Both the position numbers and the translations under genes were made by a program. The notes under the pieces are model-generated. The model searched no databases. It was not told the origin of the DNA and worked only from the letters and a program-made list of their open reading frames with translations. DNA of 25,933 nt from positions 1-25,933 of the forward strand of contig LT642213.1 of assembly GCA_900128585.1 (NCBI GenBank), written 5' to 3'. Position 1 is the stretch's first letter; every line of letters begins with the position of its first letter. Source of the DNA: Stramenopiles sp. TOSAG23-3. Its lineage: Eukaryota > Sar. Shown one piece after another: positions 9,016-17,990 of this stretch.

Positions 9016-10215
9016 TCAGTCGCTGTCGCTGCCTTCGTCACTACTTGAATCCATTTTGATGGAATAACTCTTCATCGTTATTTGTCCACCCTTGTACGAT
9101 CCGCGCTTTTTCTTCGTCTTTTCGTGCCTGAAATCCTTTCCTCGCACTTGTACCAAAATGTTCGAGGCTCCTGCACCCCAGCCAGTTCCACCAAACGTTC
9201 CTTCGTAGGTGTTGTCGAGCAAACGCGTGTCCTTGATTTTGGACATATGGTGCCAACTCCCGTCGTCGTTTTTCTTGATACGGCAGAACCTGTCCTCTGG
9301 TCGGTTCGACGTCCTTGGAGTGCCCCCTGCCGGCGGTTTCGCCGCTTCGTCTTCGGAGCTCGAGTCCTCGTCGCTGCTCGAGTCTTCATCGGAGCTGCTT
9401 GCGTTGGCTTTTACCTTGGCAACCACGACGGTGGGCTTTGCCGCGCCTTCGTCCTCGCTACTACTGCCCTCACTGCTGCTACTACCACTTTCGGCGGCCT
9501 TTGCCCGTTTCGCTGCAGGAGCCATGCTTTCTTTATTATTATCTAGTTTTCTTTTGCTTGATGCGCTAGTGCCGGCTTTGCTTTCTTCCTCGTCTTCTGA
9601 TGAGGAAGAGGACGAGCTGCTCGAGGAATCGCCCGCTCTGGCAGCCGCTTTTGGCACAGGAGCACTTGGTGCTGTCGTGGTCGTTGCCACGCGGGCGACG
9701 GGATTCTTGGCAGCAGGGGCGTCCGCTTCCGACTCCGATGAGGAAGAGTCGCTGCTGGAGTCGCTGCTGGAGGCCTGCTTTGCCACAACTGGGGCGGCGG
9801 CCTTGGCAGGGGGGGCGGGAGCCTCGTCTTCCGAGTCCGACGAGTCGCTGCTGCTGCTGTCACTGCTGGACGCTGCTTTCTTGGGCCCTGCTTTCATGGG
9901 CGCAGCGGCCGGGGCGGCGGATGTTAGCGTGGGACCGTTTTGGAAGAGTTTGATGCCTTCCTCTTCGCTGTCACTGTCGCTGTCGCTGCTGCTCTCGCTC
10001 TCACTGTCTGCATCCGCGTTGGCTAGGCTATTACTTTTCTTTGCCGACGGCAACTCTTTCAAGGAAAACAGTCCTTTCGATATCTTTTTGAACTCGTCCA
10101 CATTTTCTTTCGATTCTTTCAAAAATGATTTTGCCGTCTTGGAGAATTTTTGCGCGGCAAGGTAGTCGTACACGATCGCACGGAGCTCTTTCGTTTCAAC
10201 TGAAGAAAGGGACAT
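9016..10215 (-). CDS. Nopp140/SRP40-like nucleolar phosphoprotein
   Basis: This encodes 399 residues from the ATG at 10215. An N-terminal LisH dimerisation motif (about residues 8-36, ELRAIVYDYLAAQKFSKTAK) is followed by a long middle region of alternating acidic serine blocks (SSDSSSSDSSDSEDE type) and Ala/Pro/Lys blocks. The C-terminal domain (about residues 305-395) contains RLLDNTYEGTFGGTGWGAGA and KDFRHEKTKKKRGSYKGGQI, the signature of the SRP40/Nopp140 C-terminal domain. Animal NOLC1/Nopp140 and yeast Srp40 have exactly this order; they shuttle between nucleolus and cytoplasm and chaperone box C/D and H/ACA snoRNPs. The serine blocks are expected casein kinase 2 targets. The gene is intact. 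At under 400 residues it is closer in size to yeast Srp40 than to the longer mammalian protein. Confidence 0.93.
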   Translation of the reverse strand: MSLSSVETKELRAIVYDYLAAQKFSKTAKSFLKESKENVDEFKKISKGLFSLKELPSAKKSNSLANADADSESESSSDSDSDSEEEGIKLFQNGPTLTSAAPAAAPMKAGPKKAASSSDSSSSDSSDSEDEAPAPPAKAAAPVVAKQASSSDSSSDSSSSESEADAPAAKNPVARVATTTTAPSAPVPKAAARAGDSSSSSSSSSSEDEEESKAGTSASSKRKLDNNKESMAPAAKRAKAAESGSSSSEGSSSEDEGAAKPTVVVAKVKANASSSDEDSSSDEDSSSEDEAAKPPAGGTPRTSNRPEDRFCRIKKNDDGSWHHMSKIKDTRLLDNTYEGTFGGTGWGAGASNILVQVRGKDFRHEKTKKKRGSYKGGQITMKSYSIKMDSSSDEGSDSD

Positions 10216-10489
10216 TATATATATATACGCTGCCGATTTGGGGTGTTCAGATATATGACGGTATATTGTTTAACTATGCTCGTTGTTTTCTGCTCTACCT
10301 GTTTGTTTACTGTTAGCCTATCCTTGTTTAAAAATGTATGTGTGCTATATTTAAACAATGCTTACCTTCTTGTGGTAATTTGATTGACTTTCTACTACTA
10401 CCACGTATACTTTTTTTTAAATAATAAAAATATAACACATATTTTATTTATTATTATATATTTATTATTTTTTTTATAAAAAAAAAAAT

Positions 10490-10672
10490 ACTTTTCTTCT
10501 TTCTTCTTCTTCTTCTTCTTTCTTCTTCTTCTTCTTCTTCTTCTTTCTTCTTCTTCTTCTTTCTTCTTCTTCTTTCTTCTTCTTCTTTCTTCTTCTTCTT
10601 CTTCTTTCTTCTTCTTCTTCTTCTTCTTCTTCTTCTTCTTTCTTCTTCTTCTTCTTTCTTCTTCTTTCTTTT
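10490..10672. repeat. TTC tract with TTTC interruptions
   Basis: This is a near-pure pyrimidine tract of TTC units broken at intervals by TTTC. Together with the purine tract about 200 bp downstream it forms an imperfect inverted pair. Confidence 0.95.
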
Positions 10673-10868
10673 TTGTTTTTTATTATTTTTTCTTATTATT
10701 ATATAGTTCAACAACTGATGCGCCATCACCACATCACAGGATCACAGGCCACATTACACCTTGTATATTTTATATAGAAATAGCATAGGTATACATTCAG
10801 CAGAGGTTTCTATCCACAATTAAATATAGTACCTGCTATATCTATATTAAAATTATTCAGAACAGTCA

Positions 10869-11096
10869 ATGAGATGGAGAAAAACAGAAGGAAATAAAAT
10901 GTGCGAAGAAGAAAAAAGAAAGAAGAAGAAGCGAAGAAAGAAGCGAAGAGAAGAGAAAGAAAGAAGCGAAGAAAGAAAGAGTCGAAAGAAAGAAAGAAGA
11001 AGCGAAGAAAGAAAGAAAAGAAGAAACAAAGAAAGAAACAAAGAAACAAAGAAACAAAGAAAGAAAGAAAGAAAGAAACAAAGAGAAGAAGAAGAA
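10869..11096. repeat. GAA/GAAA tract
   Basis: This purine tract mixes GAA, GAAA, GAAGC and ACAAAGAA units; the last is repeated several times near 11030-11085. It complements the upstream TTC tract. Confidence 0.9.
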
Positions 11097-11719
11097 TAAA
11101 ATATATTTTTTTTGATCTTCTTCTATCTATTTTCTCTTTTTTTCTCTTCTTCTTCTTCTCGATATTAAAATTGAATTGATGAACGTAAACAATCCAGATA
11201 CAATTAAGGATATATATATTATTATAATGATCAATGCTGTATAGATATATAAGAGGTATATTTTATCACTTTTTTTAATTCTATTTCTTTATTCTTAAAT
11301 ATCATTTATAATAAATCATCTAAATACTTATATCTACAATGGCTTTATCTATTCCAAATGGTCTTTCATAGTTATCTCTATAAACATATATCCTTAATTG
11401 GCTTCTGGCATAATAATCTTCTTCTCATTCTTCTTCATCATTTTTTTATTCATCTCATCCATCATAGCCACACACACATGATTTTTTTCTAGAAGTATGA
11501 ATAATGTTCATCTTATTTATAGAGAAAGAAAATAAGAAAGAAGGAGTGAGAGAGAGAGGAGAGAGAAAAGATTTTATATTTAAAGACTTAGGCCTTATAT
11601 TTGAAAAAGCAAAGAGCCAAATTTATATACACGACTACTTTATATATCGATTCTATACATATTAGTAGTAGCATCTATCTCTGTCTCTGGGTTCTTCCAC
11701 CGATATACCACACTATACC

Positions 11720-12775
11720 ATGGCTTCTATCGCGGAAACTGCTGCCGAAGGTGCTGCTGTGTTAGAGACGCCGTTAACGCCCGACGAGGCATTGTTTTTG
11801 AAATGCGCGCGGCAAAACGATGTGGGAACATTCTCCGATCTCATAAAGTCGAAGAAAGTCCATGCCTTCTTCCAAGACCCAAACACCGGCGAGTCCGCCA
11901 TGATGGCGGCCGCCACCCAGGGCCACGCCGAAATTATTAGCGTTTTAATTCAGAACGGGGCGCCGTGGAACGCGACAGATAGGTACGGGAAAAGCGCGGG
12001 GGACTACGCGCTAAAGGCAGGAAAGCAGGAGACGGTGAACCAGTTGGTACAGGCAGGGGTTCAGTCCGAGCTTATTTTTGCGGCGTTGGACGCAAACCGG
12101 CAGAAGAACCAGACCAAAATCCCGAAGGCGACGGAAAAACTGTTTTCAGAGCGGAACGTGCGGTACGAGGGGGACGCCCTCGTGGACGACGAGGATAGGG
12201 GCGTGATGATGGCGTGGGAAGCCCCGTTGATGGAGGCCCACGCGGGACTTCTGTGTGAAACGAAGGGGGACGTGTTGAACATTGGGTTTGGGATGGGGTT
12301 CATCGACACGGCGATTCAGCAGCACAACGTTCGCTCCCACACTATCATTGAAGCGCACCCCCAAGTGTACAAAAAGATGATTGCGGACGGCTGGGACAAG
12401 AAACCGAACGTAAAAATAGTTTTCGGAAGGTGGCAAGACGTTATCGACACATTGGGCCAAACGTTCGACGCCGTATACTTTGACACCTTTGACGACGTGG
12501 GGCACCTTCGGGAGTTCCACGCGCACCTGGGTAAGCTGGTAAGGCCGGGCGGCATGTACAGTTTCTTCAACGGGATCAGTGACAACGTCTTCTTCCTTGG
12601 TGTCGCGTGCGAGTGCATCAAGATCGAGCTGGGCCAGCTAGGGTTTTCCTCCGAGTTTTACCCCGTCGACATTGACGTCTCCGACCCTAACATTTGGAAA
12701 GGAACATCGTTTCGGTATTTTGAAAGCAACCAATACTACTTGCCCATGTGCATACGCGATGGCGTGTCAAAGTAG
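11720..12775 (+). CDS. RMT2: Ankyrin-repeat protein arginine N-methyltransferase 2 (RMT2)
   Basis: This encodes 351 residues from an ATG in a strong Kozak-like context (ACCATGG). Residues about 25-115 contain ankyrin repeats (GESAMMAAATQGHAEIISVL, then DRYGKSAGDYALKAGKQETV). The methyltransferase domain follows: SAM-binding motif I VLNIGFGMGFID (185-196), IIEAHP (E211, expected to hold the ribose), GRWQD (236-240), AVYFDTFDD (251-259) and LVRPGGMYSFF. VLNIGFGMG...EAHP...GRWQD is characteristic of the RMT2 family. In yeast, Rmt2 methylates the delta nitrogen of an arginine in ribosomal protein L12 (uL11). The order of ankyrin repeats then methyltransferase is the family norm, and length is close to usual. 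The animal relative GAMT shares the fold but lacks ankyrin repeats. The gene is intact. Confidence 0.9.
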   Translation: MASIAETAAEGAAVLETPLTPDEALFLKCARQNDVGTFSDLIKSKKVHAFFQDPNTGESAMMAAATQGHAEIISVLIQNGAPWNATDRYGKSAGDYALKAGKQETVNQLVQAGVQSELIFAALDANRQKNQTKIPKATEKLFSERNVRYEGDALVDDEDRGVMMAWEAPLMEAHAGLLCETKGDVLNIGFGMGFIDTAIQQHNVRSHTIIEAHPQVYKKMIADGWDKKPNVKIVFGRWQDVIDTLGQTFDAVYFDTFDDVGHLREFHAHLGKLVRPGGMYSFFNGISDNVFFLGVACECIKIELGQLGFSSEFYPVDIDVSDPNIWKGTSFRYFESNQYYLPMCIRDGVSK

Positions 12776-13184
12776 ACGGGGGCCGCAACGGTTTATAAAT
12801 ACAATAGAGAGGGATCGGAGGAAGGAAGAAAGAAAGAATGAAAGAAAGCAGCGGTGCTGGTGCTTTATTTTCGCGCAAGGTGCGCCGGTTAATTTGAAAA
12901 GACAAAATAATGGCTGTGTTATTTTAGGCTAGTAAAGCTAAAGCGTACAAAGTATTTAAAATTTAAATTGTATGTGTGTCTATGTCCAGTAAAAGTTTTA
13001 CTTCCTTCATGTACTGGCGATTAAAAAAACACATGTACTGTGAATTATATTGAATATAAAATAAGATTTTAAGATCTTTACGAACCTTTGATACAAGCAC
13101 TTGCATTTTATGATTTACGAGAGAAGAGCTCTTACTTCCTCCCAGTCGAGATGCAGGCGGATGCACCATGATATGAATACGGAC
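12776..13184. other. Convergent 3' intergenic region
   Basis: This spacer lies between the converging RMT2 and JmjC genes. It has a short GAAAG-rich run (about 12818-12848) and a block at about 12990-13023 that resembles one in the 8641-9015 spacer. There is no CACAGCAT octamer and no long TTC/GAA tract. I see no gene. Confidence 0.55.
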
Positions 13185-14594
13185 TTACTTCTTTCCCTTT
13201 CGTTTGCGATGCTTTCGTTTTCGCTTCCGCCCCCTCCCGTTGTAACTGGTTATTGGCCGAATCTCTTGCGCGTCGTGAGACACGGGCTTATACGCCGGCA
13301 TCGCCGCTTTTCCGCGTTCAAACAATTCGTGTAGAGACGCTCGGTAACGGGCAAGGACGGCACCCCATGTGGTCCTCTGGCGCAACGTACTCCCGACCCG
13401 GTCGGCGGCCTCTATCCCTTTCGTGGCGTCTCGAAACTGTGCCGTACTGATGAAATCGTCGAGGATGCTTTTGTACGTGTTGAAATTTACGTTGCTGACG
13501 CCGCTGGCGTTCACTGCAAACGGAAGCAAAGGGCTCGCGCGGAATTGGACCATGTCCTCTTCGGCAGTTTCCCCCTTCTTTAAAAAATGCTTGAGGGCCA
13601 CGGTCAATTCGTCGCCCATCGCATCTTCGGCTAAAACGTGTCGCAGGGCAAAATGCAAAAGGTCGACCCACAGCGGCGGCTCAAACCCGACGGTCAGGTG
13701 AACGGAATCGTCCGGTAGGCTGTTGCAGTCTGCGTCGTGAATGAAGCCCCGTGGAATGTACAACGCGTCCCCTTGCTTTAGTACCCTTTCGAACAATGGC
13801 GTCCGCCGCCCCCTTTTCCCGCCCATGTACGTCGTCACTCGCTGCAGTGGCCAGTCGCTGCTAGGGAGGCGGGTGGGGGGTTGTTTGTACACGCGCCAGC
13901 GCTTGCTCCCCGCAAGCTGCAGCACGAAAACATCGTGGGAATCAAAGTGCGACTTGAACCCTTTGTTCTTCCCAGGGGTGTGGTACACGTTCATTTGTGC
14001 CCATATCCCCAGCCGCACCGTCACCATCTTCAAAAACGGCCGAACGACCCCATCTTCGTAATACTGGGCCCCGCTGTACACGGTCGAAAATCCCTGCCCG
14101 TGCGTGTACTCGATCGCAGCTTGGTCCCAAGCCTGTCTAGGGACGTACGCCCTTCGGTTTGCCTCGATGGTTTTTTTTGGAAACGCGTGCACGATTTCCC
14201 GTTTGTTCCAAAAAAGAAACGGGGCTACGTCCTTCCCCAACTTGGTTGCACGAATCGTGGGAAAGTTGTAGTTGTTCTTTCCGGTCAATCGAGGGTTCGG
14301 TTTGTACGCAGTATGCTGCAAAGCGTCGATTATGTTGCCGAGTTCTGGTCCGAAGTACGCCCGGTGATCGTTTCGGTCTAGCAATACCGGATGGTTTTCG
14401 AAATATTTCGCGTTGAACTCCTCGGGGGTCAGTGGGTAACTAAACCATGGCAAAGTGCCACGCCCATACCGTTTGGCCGCTGCCTTCGATGCACCTTTTG
14501 ATTCGGCCACAGACACATGGGATGGCGACGGGCGACATAGGGGTGTTTGAACGAGACTTCCAAGGATAACGCATACCAAGAAGAACTTTCTCAT
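13185..14594 (-). CDS. JmjC/cupin oxygenase of the ribosomal-oxygenase type, with signal peptide
   Basis: This encodes 469 residues from the ATG at 14594; the frame is open five codons further to a TTG. Residues 1-20 (MRKFFLVCVILGSLVQTPLC) are a clear signal peptide or anchor. LPWFSYPLTPEEFNAKYFEN (48-67) matches the N-terminal block of RIOX/NO66/MINA53-type proteins. The iron site is complete: H216 and D218 in KSHFDSHDVFVLQLAGSKRWRVY, and H299 in DDSVHLTVG, preceded by GDALYIPRGFIHDADC. K231, just after the first strand, fits the usual KRWRVY motif. The tail (454-469) is almost all Lys/Arg. These enzymes use Fe(II), 2-oxoglutarate and O2; known relatives hydroxylate histidine or arginine in ribosomal proteins. 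A signal peptide on a family that is usually nucleolar or cytosolic is odd, and the basic tail points the other way. The substrate is unknown. Confidence 0.85.
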   Translation of the reverse strand: MRKFFLVCVILGSLVQTPLCRPSPSHVSVAESKGASKAAAKRYGRGTLPWFSYPLTPEEFNAKYFENHPVLLDRNDHRAYFGPELGNIIDALQHTAYKPNPRLTGKNNYNFPTIRATKLGKDVAPFLFWNKREIVHAFPKKTIEANRRAYVPRQAWDQAAIEYTHGQGFSTVYSGAQYYEDGVVRPFLKMVTVRLGIWAQMNVYHTPGKNKGFKSHFDSHDVFVLQLAGSKRWRVYKQPPTRLPSSDWPLQRVTTYMGGKRGRRTPLFERVLKQGDALYIPRGFIHDADCNSLPDDSVHLTVGFEPPLWVDLLHFALRHVLAEDAMGDELTVALKHFLKKGETAEEDMVQFRASPLLPFAVNASGVSNVNFNTYKSILDDFISTAQFRDATKGIEAADRVGSTLRQRTTWGAVLARYRASLHELFERGKAAMPAYKPVSHDAQEIRPITSYNGRGRKRKRKHRKRKGKK

Positions 14595-14764
14595 CCCATA
14601 CCAGACCAACGTGCCCGATTTGAAGGTTTTAGTTCATATATACACCCCACACCGTAGTTGATTTGTAGTAAATATACCTTCAATGATTGCCCGCTTCATA
14701 GTTTGTGTCTTGGCTATATATACAGTCAAATTCATTCGTTTCTTTCTCGGTCTGCGAGCTGCGA

Positions 14765-14808
14765 GAAGATCTGCGAGAGAAGAAGATCTGCGAGAGAAGA
14801 AGATCTGC
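14765..14808 (+). repeat. Short tandem repeat, AGATCTGCGAGAGAAGA units
   Basis: Three direct copies of about 17 bp, the first shortened, each containing GATCTGCG, lie at the edge of the GAA tract and probably arose by local slippage. Confidence 0.8.
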
Positions 14809-14841
14809 TGCTTGATAATACCCCTTGGTAGTAGGATGATA

Positions 14842-14884
14842 GAATGGAGAAGAAGAAGAAAGAAGAAGAAAGAAGAAGAAGAAT

Positions 14885-14915
<31 letters not shown>

Positions 14916-15045
14916 AGAAGAAGAAGAAAGAAGAAAGAAGAAGTAAAAAGAAGAAGAAGAAGAAGAAGAAAGAAGAAGAAGAAGAAGAAGAAGAAAGAAG
15001 AAGAAGAAGCACAAAAAGAAGAAAGAAGAAGAAAGAAGGGTTTTT
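14842..15045. repeat. GAA tract
   Basis: This long purine tract of GAA with occasional GAAA steps is interrupted briefly (TAAGAAG, GTAAAA, GCACAAA). Open frames across it encode only Lys/Glu/Arg runs, or Ser/Phe/Leu runs on the other strand. Confidence 0.95.
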
Positions 15046-15156
15046 TAAGTAAGAATCGTCCATAGGAAAGGGTTAGATTATAGAACGATATACTGTGTAT
15101 ATATAATTTAATACTAAAAATATATTAAATTAGAATTGTTCAAATATATCTCGGTA

Positions 15157-15475
15157 TTAACATAATCACAGCATTAAATATCCATTCAATAACATAATCA
15201 CAGCATAGAATATATATTCAATAACATATAATCACGGCATAATTTTTTTTCATTAACATAATCACAGCATCAACTATCTATTCAATAACATATTCACAGC
15301 ATTAACTATCCAGTCATTAACATAATCACAGCATCAATTATCTATTCAATAACATATTCACAGCATTAACTATCCAGTCATTAACATAATCACAGCATCA
15401 ACTATATATTCAATAACATAACCACAGCATTTATGATAAATGATAATATAATCACAGCATCAATTGTCTATTCAC
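15157..15475 (+). repeat. Tandem array of ten 32-bp units with a CACAGCAT core
   Basis: CACAGCAT starts at 15167, 15199, 15233 (as CACGGCAT), 15263, 15295, 15327, 15359, 15391, 15423 and 15453: spacings of 32, 34, 30, 32, 32, 32, 32, 32 and 30. Each core is preceded by AACATAAT, AACATATT or a close relative. Units in the middle alternate between two versions (after the core, CAACTATCTATT or TAACTATCCAGT), giving a 64-bp higher-order period. The octamer is the best-kept part, while the rest drifts. No cas-like or transposase gene is near. Confidence 0.92.
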
Positions 15476-15856
15476 CACAAATCGATCGAATTCTTACATA
15501 GGTGAATAAGAAATAAAATAGTACAATAACATATAGTCTAACAAAACACGAATATTTTATTTTGTGATGCATTTCGCTAATTTGCTTTGATAGATTAAGG
15601 TATATCAACTATACTGTTGTTAATAGAATTGGTACTTATGCCTCTAATTATAATATAATATTTTATTTATTTATATATTATTGTATACAAACACCTTACT
15701 TTAATTATGAAACGCGAAAGCGACAACAACAAACAACAACAAAAAAGAAGAAGAAGAATCGGAATTGAATAATGATAGAACAACAAAAGATTGCATTTGA
15801 GGACAGAAGAAAGAACGAAAGAATAGAAACGAGAAGAGGTATACGCGAGGGCAAGA

Positions 15857-15901
15857 GAAAGAGAGAGAGAGAGAGAGAGCCACAGAGAGCCACAGAGAGA
15901 T
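15857..15901. repeat. GA microsatellite with duplicated GCCACAGAGA
   Basis: A (GA)n run of about 13 units ends in two copies of GAGCCACAGA, 60-100 bp upstream of the UTP5 start codon. Confidence 0.85.
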
Positions 15902-15961
15902 AGGCAAGATAGTATAATTACATTTGTTTGTGTGTGCGTATACATATTGATTCGTGAAGAG

Positions 15962-17990
15962 ATGGCGACACTACCACCACCACCACCACAACAGTTGGCG
16001 GCCTTTGGCCCGACTGCCTCGTGCGAGTATTTTGCGTTTGTGACGAACGACGGCCGGTTGCGGTTGTGGGAGACCAGCACCAACACCTTGAAGCAGGAGT
16101 ACACGGAGAACGACCACTTTTCCATTCGGTACACGTGCATGGCGTGGAAGGCGCCCGCGGGGGGGAAGGGGCAGGGGAAGAAGCGCCGAAAAACGTCGTC
16201 GCTGGGGAACATTCTATTGGGCACCTCGAACGGGGACGTCGTCGTCTGGGACCTAGAAGTCGGCCAAGTGCTCCACCGGATATCCGCGTACGCGAAAAAG
16301 CCCGTGTCCAGCATTGCCGTCGCGGAGGAGGTCATATACACTGCGTCCTCCGGGGACAGCAAAGTGAAACGGTTCAACGTCCACACCGGGGACAAGATCG
16401 ACGACGTCGAGGTGAACGCGAGCAAAGGCCTGGAGCGAGTGGCCGTGGACGCGGCCGGGAGCTCGTTCGCGGCCGGGAACGTGTCCGTCCAGCTGTGGGA
16501 CGCGTCGTCGAACGCCAAGGTGGCTCACTTCGGGGGGCACGCAAGGGCGATGAACGGGCTGAGGTTCTCCGCCGACGGGAAGTACCTGCTGTCGACGGCG
16601 AAGCATGACCGGTTCCCGGCCTTGTGGGACGTGGCGGCGGCCGCGGGGGGCGACTCGGAAGACGCCCGGCAGACCTTTACGATGGAAGCCCCCCCCGCTC
16701 TGCAGCGACATTTCCTGCGAGGGCGATGGACGGTACCACCTCCTTGCCGTCTCTGAGAACGGCAGGCTGAACGTTTGGGACTGGGAATCTTCTCCCACGG
16801 AATCGCCGGAGAAGAAATCGAAGAAGAAGAAGAAGAAGAAAAAGAAGAGCAAGCGCGAGTCGCTTGCGGTGCCCGCCTTGCCCTCGAACGGATCCACGGA
16901 CGACGAGCTGGCGCGGATATTTTCCGCGCGCTTCTGCTCCGAGGCCGACGGCGCGATTTTTGTGGCCCACGGCTCCCTTGCCGGGCCAATATTTGAGCGG
17001 GTATCATACCTGGACGATGGGAACAACGTGGTGGCAGACATTGTCGTGAAGTCCGCCGGGGTCGCCACGGACGCGTCCCTGCTGATGGGCCAGGGGGCTG
17101 CCAGCGCGGGCGCCAGCGCATCCCGGCGGGCCCACGTGGCCGGCACCGCGGAGAACGGGATCGTGTCGTGGCCGACGGACGCAACGGCGAACGGGGGCGG
17201 GGACGCCGGCAGCGAGGACGACGACGACGACGCGACGTTGGCCGAACGCGTGGACGCGCTCACGAAGCAGTTGGAAGTGAACTCAGAATCGGACGGAGAA
17301 GAGAACGAGAAACAGTCGTCTGCCATGCGGACGGCGGCTGCGCGCGCCGCGGAGATCGCGTCGACGGTAGAAGACGATAGTGTGTTGGGGTCCGGGCGCA
17401 CGCCCAGGGCAAGGTCGTTAGTTAAAATTTTAGAGCAAGCGTTGAAAGTATCCGACGACGCGCTTCTGGAGCACTGCCTGAGCACGTCGGATGTACATAT
17501 CATTCGTGAAACCGTGCAAGGGCTATCTGCCTTGTGCGTCACGCAATTTTTGACTCGAGTCATCAGCAAGTTTGAAGCCCGCCCGGCCCGGGCGGCCACC
17601 CTCTGCTTGTGGATCAAAACCATCGTAGAAACCCACGCGGGGTATTTGACCTCGTCCCAGGACGCCGTGGCTGCCCTGGGCAACCTGCACTCCACTGTAG
17701 ACACGCGTTTGGGCGTCTTCAAACGCCTCCTGAAACTCTCCGGTCGCCTCGACTTGATCCTTAGCCAGATTAACATGCTGCAGACCAACCGAACGGTGTC
17801 CTCGAGCGACGCCGGCGGGGTAGGGGGGAAACGGGCCAGAACGGTGTTCAAAGACACCGGCGTGGACGAGGAAGACAGCGACGGGGACGACGCATCGAGC
17901 GACGACGATGGGGAGGGCGTTCGTCCCGGCAGCCCTGGGGAAAGTAGCAGTGACAGCAGTAGCAGCGAAGACGACGAGGAGGAAGAGTAG
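15962..17990 (+). CDS. UTP5: UTP5/WDR43, small-subunit processome WD40 protein (frameshifted)
   Basis: Two frames (15962 to about 16690, then about 16697-17990) join into one product of about 675 residues if one C is dropped from the C8 run at 16689-16696; a WD40 repeat then reads across the junction (ISCEGDGRYHLLAVSENGRL, then NVWDWE). The start is the ATG at 15962, followed by a poly-Pro run. Five or more WD40 repeats are visible (NGDVVVWDLEVGQVLH, DSKVKRFNVHTGDKI, NVSVQLWDASSNAKV, YLLSTAKHDRFPALWDV). A poly-Lys stretch (a likely nucleolar signal) and acidic linkers lead to a UTP12 domain (about 17410-17780: SLVKILEQALKVSDDALLEH ... FLTRVISKFEARP). The tail is acidic and Ser-rich. UTP5 belongs to the tUTP/UTP-A complex, which binds the nascent 5' ETS of pre-rRNA. 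The match is convincing on both sides of the break. Confidence 0.9.

Larger units (their letters stand above)
10216..11719. other. Divergent intergenic region with opposed TTC and GAA tracts
   Basis: This spacer of about 1.5 kb should hold the promoters of the Nopp140-like and RMT2 genes. It carries a TTC tract (about 10490-10672), a GAA/GAAA tract (about 10869-11096), a short TTC cluster (11114-11160) and a near-octamer ATGCTGTA (11234-11241). Open frames across the tracts are low-complexity artefacts. I see no gene. Confidence 0.65.
14595..15961. other. Divergent intergenic region with GAA tract and 32-bp array
   Basis: This spacer between the divergent JmjC and UTP5 genes carries three near-identical GATCTGCGAGA-type repeats (about 14765-14808), a GAA tract (14842-15045), the ten-copy 32-bp CACAGCAT array (about 15157-15475), a CAA/GAA-rich stretch (15720-15760) and a GA microsatellite before the UTP5 start. 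I see no gene. Confidence 0.65.

Noticed and set aside
9209-10165. 318-residue plus-strand frame opposite the Nopp140-like gene
   Set aside because: It is the mirror of the acidic serine repeats and gives poly-Ser/Leu only. The minus-strand gene has LisH and SRP40 domains.
15157-15475. CRISPR array
   Set aside because: The 32-bp spacing and repeat look suggestive, but the conserved part is only about 8-16 bp, the intervening sequence is itself repeated rather than unique, and the genome is eukaryotic with no cas gene nearby.
15667-16518. 283-residue minus-strand frame and other frames overlapping the UTP5 5' end
   Set aside because: It consists of antisense UTP5 plus low-complexity Ser/Leu/Cys from the GA microsatellite and CAA repeats.
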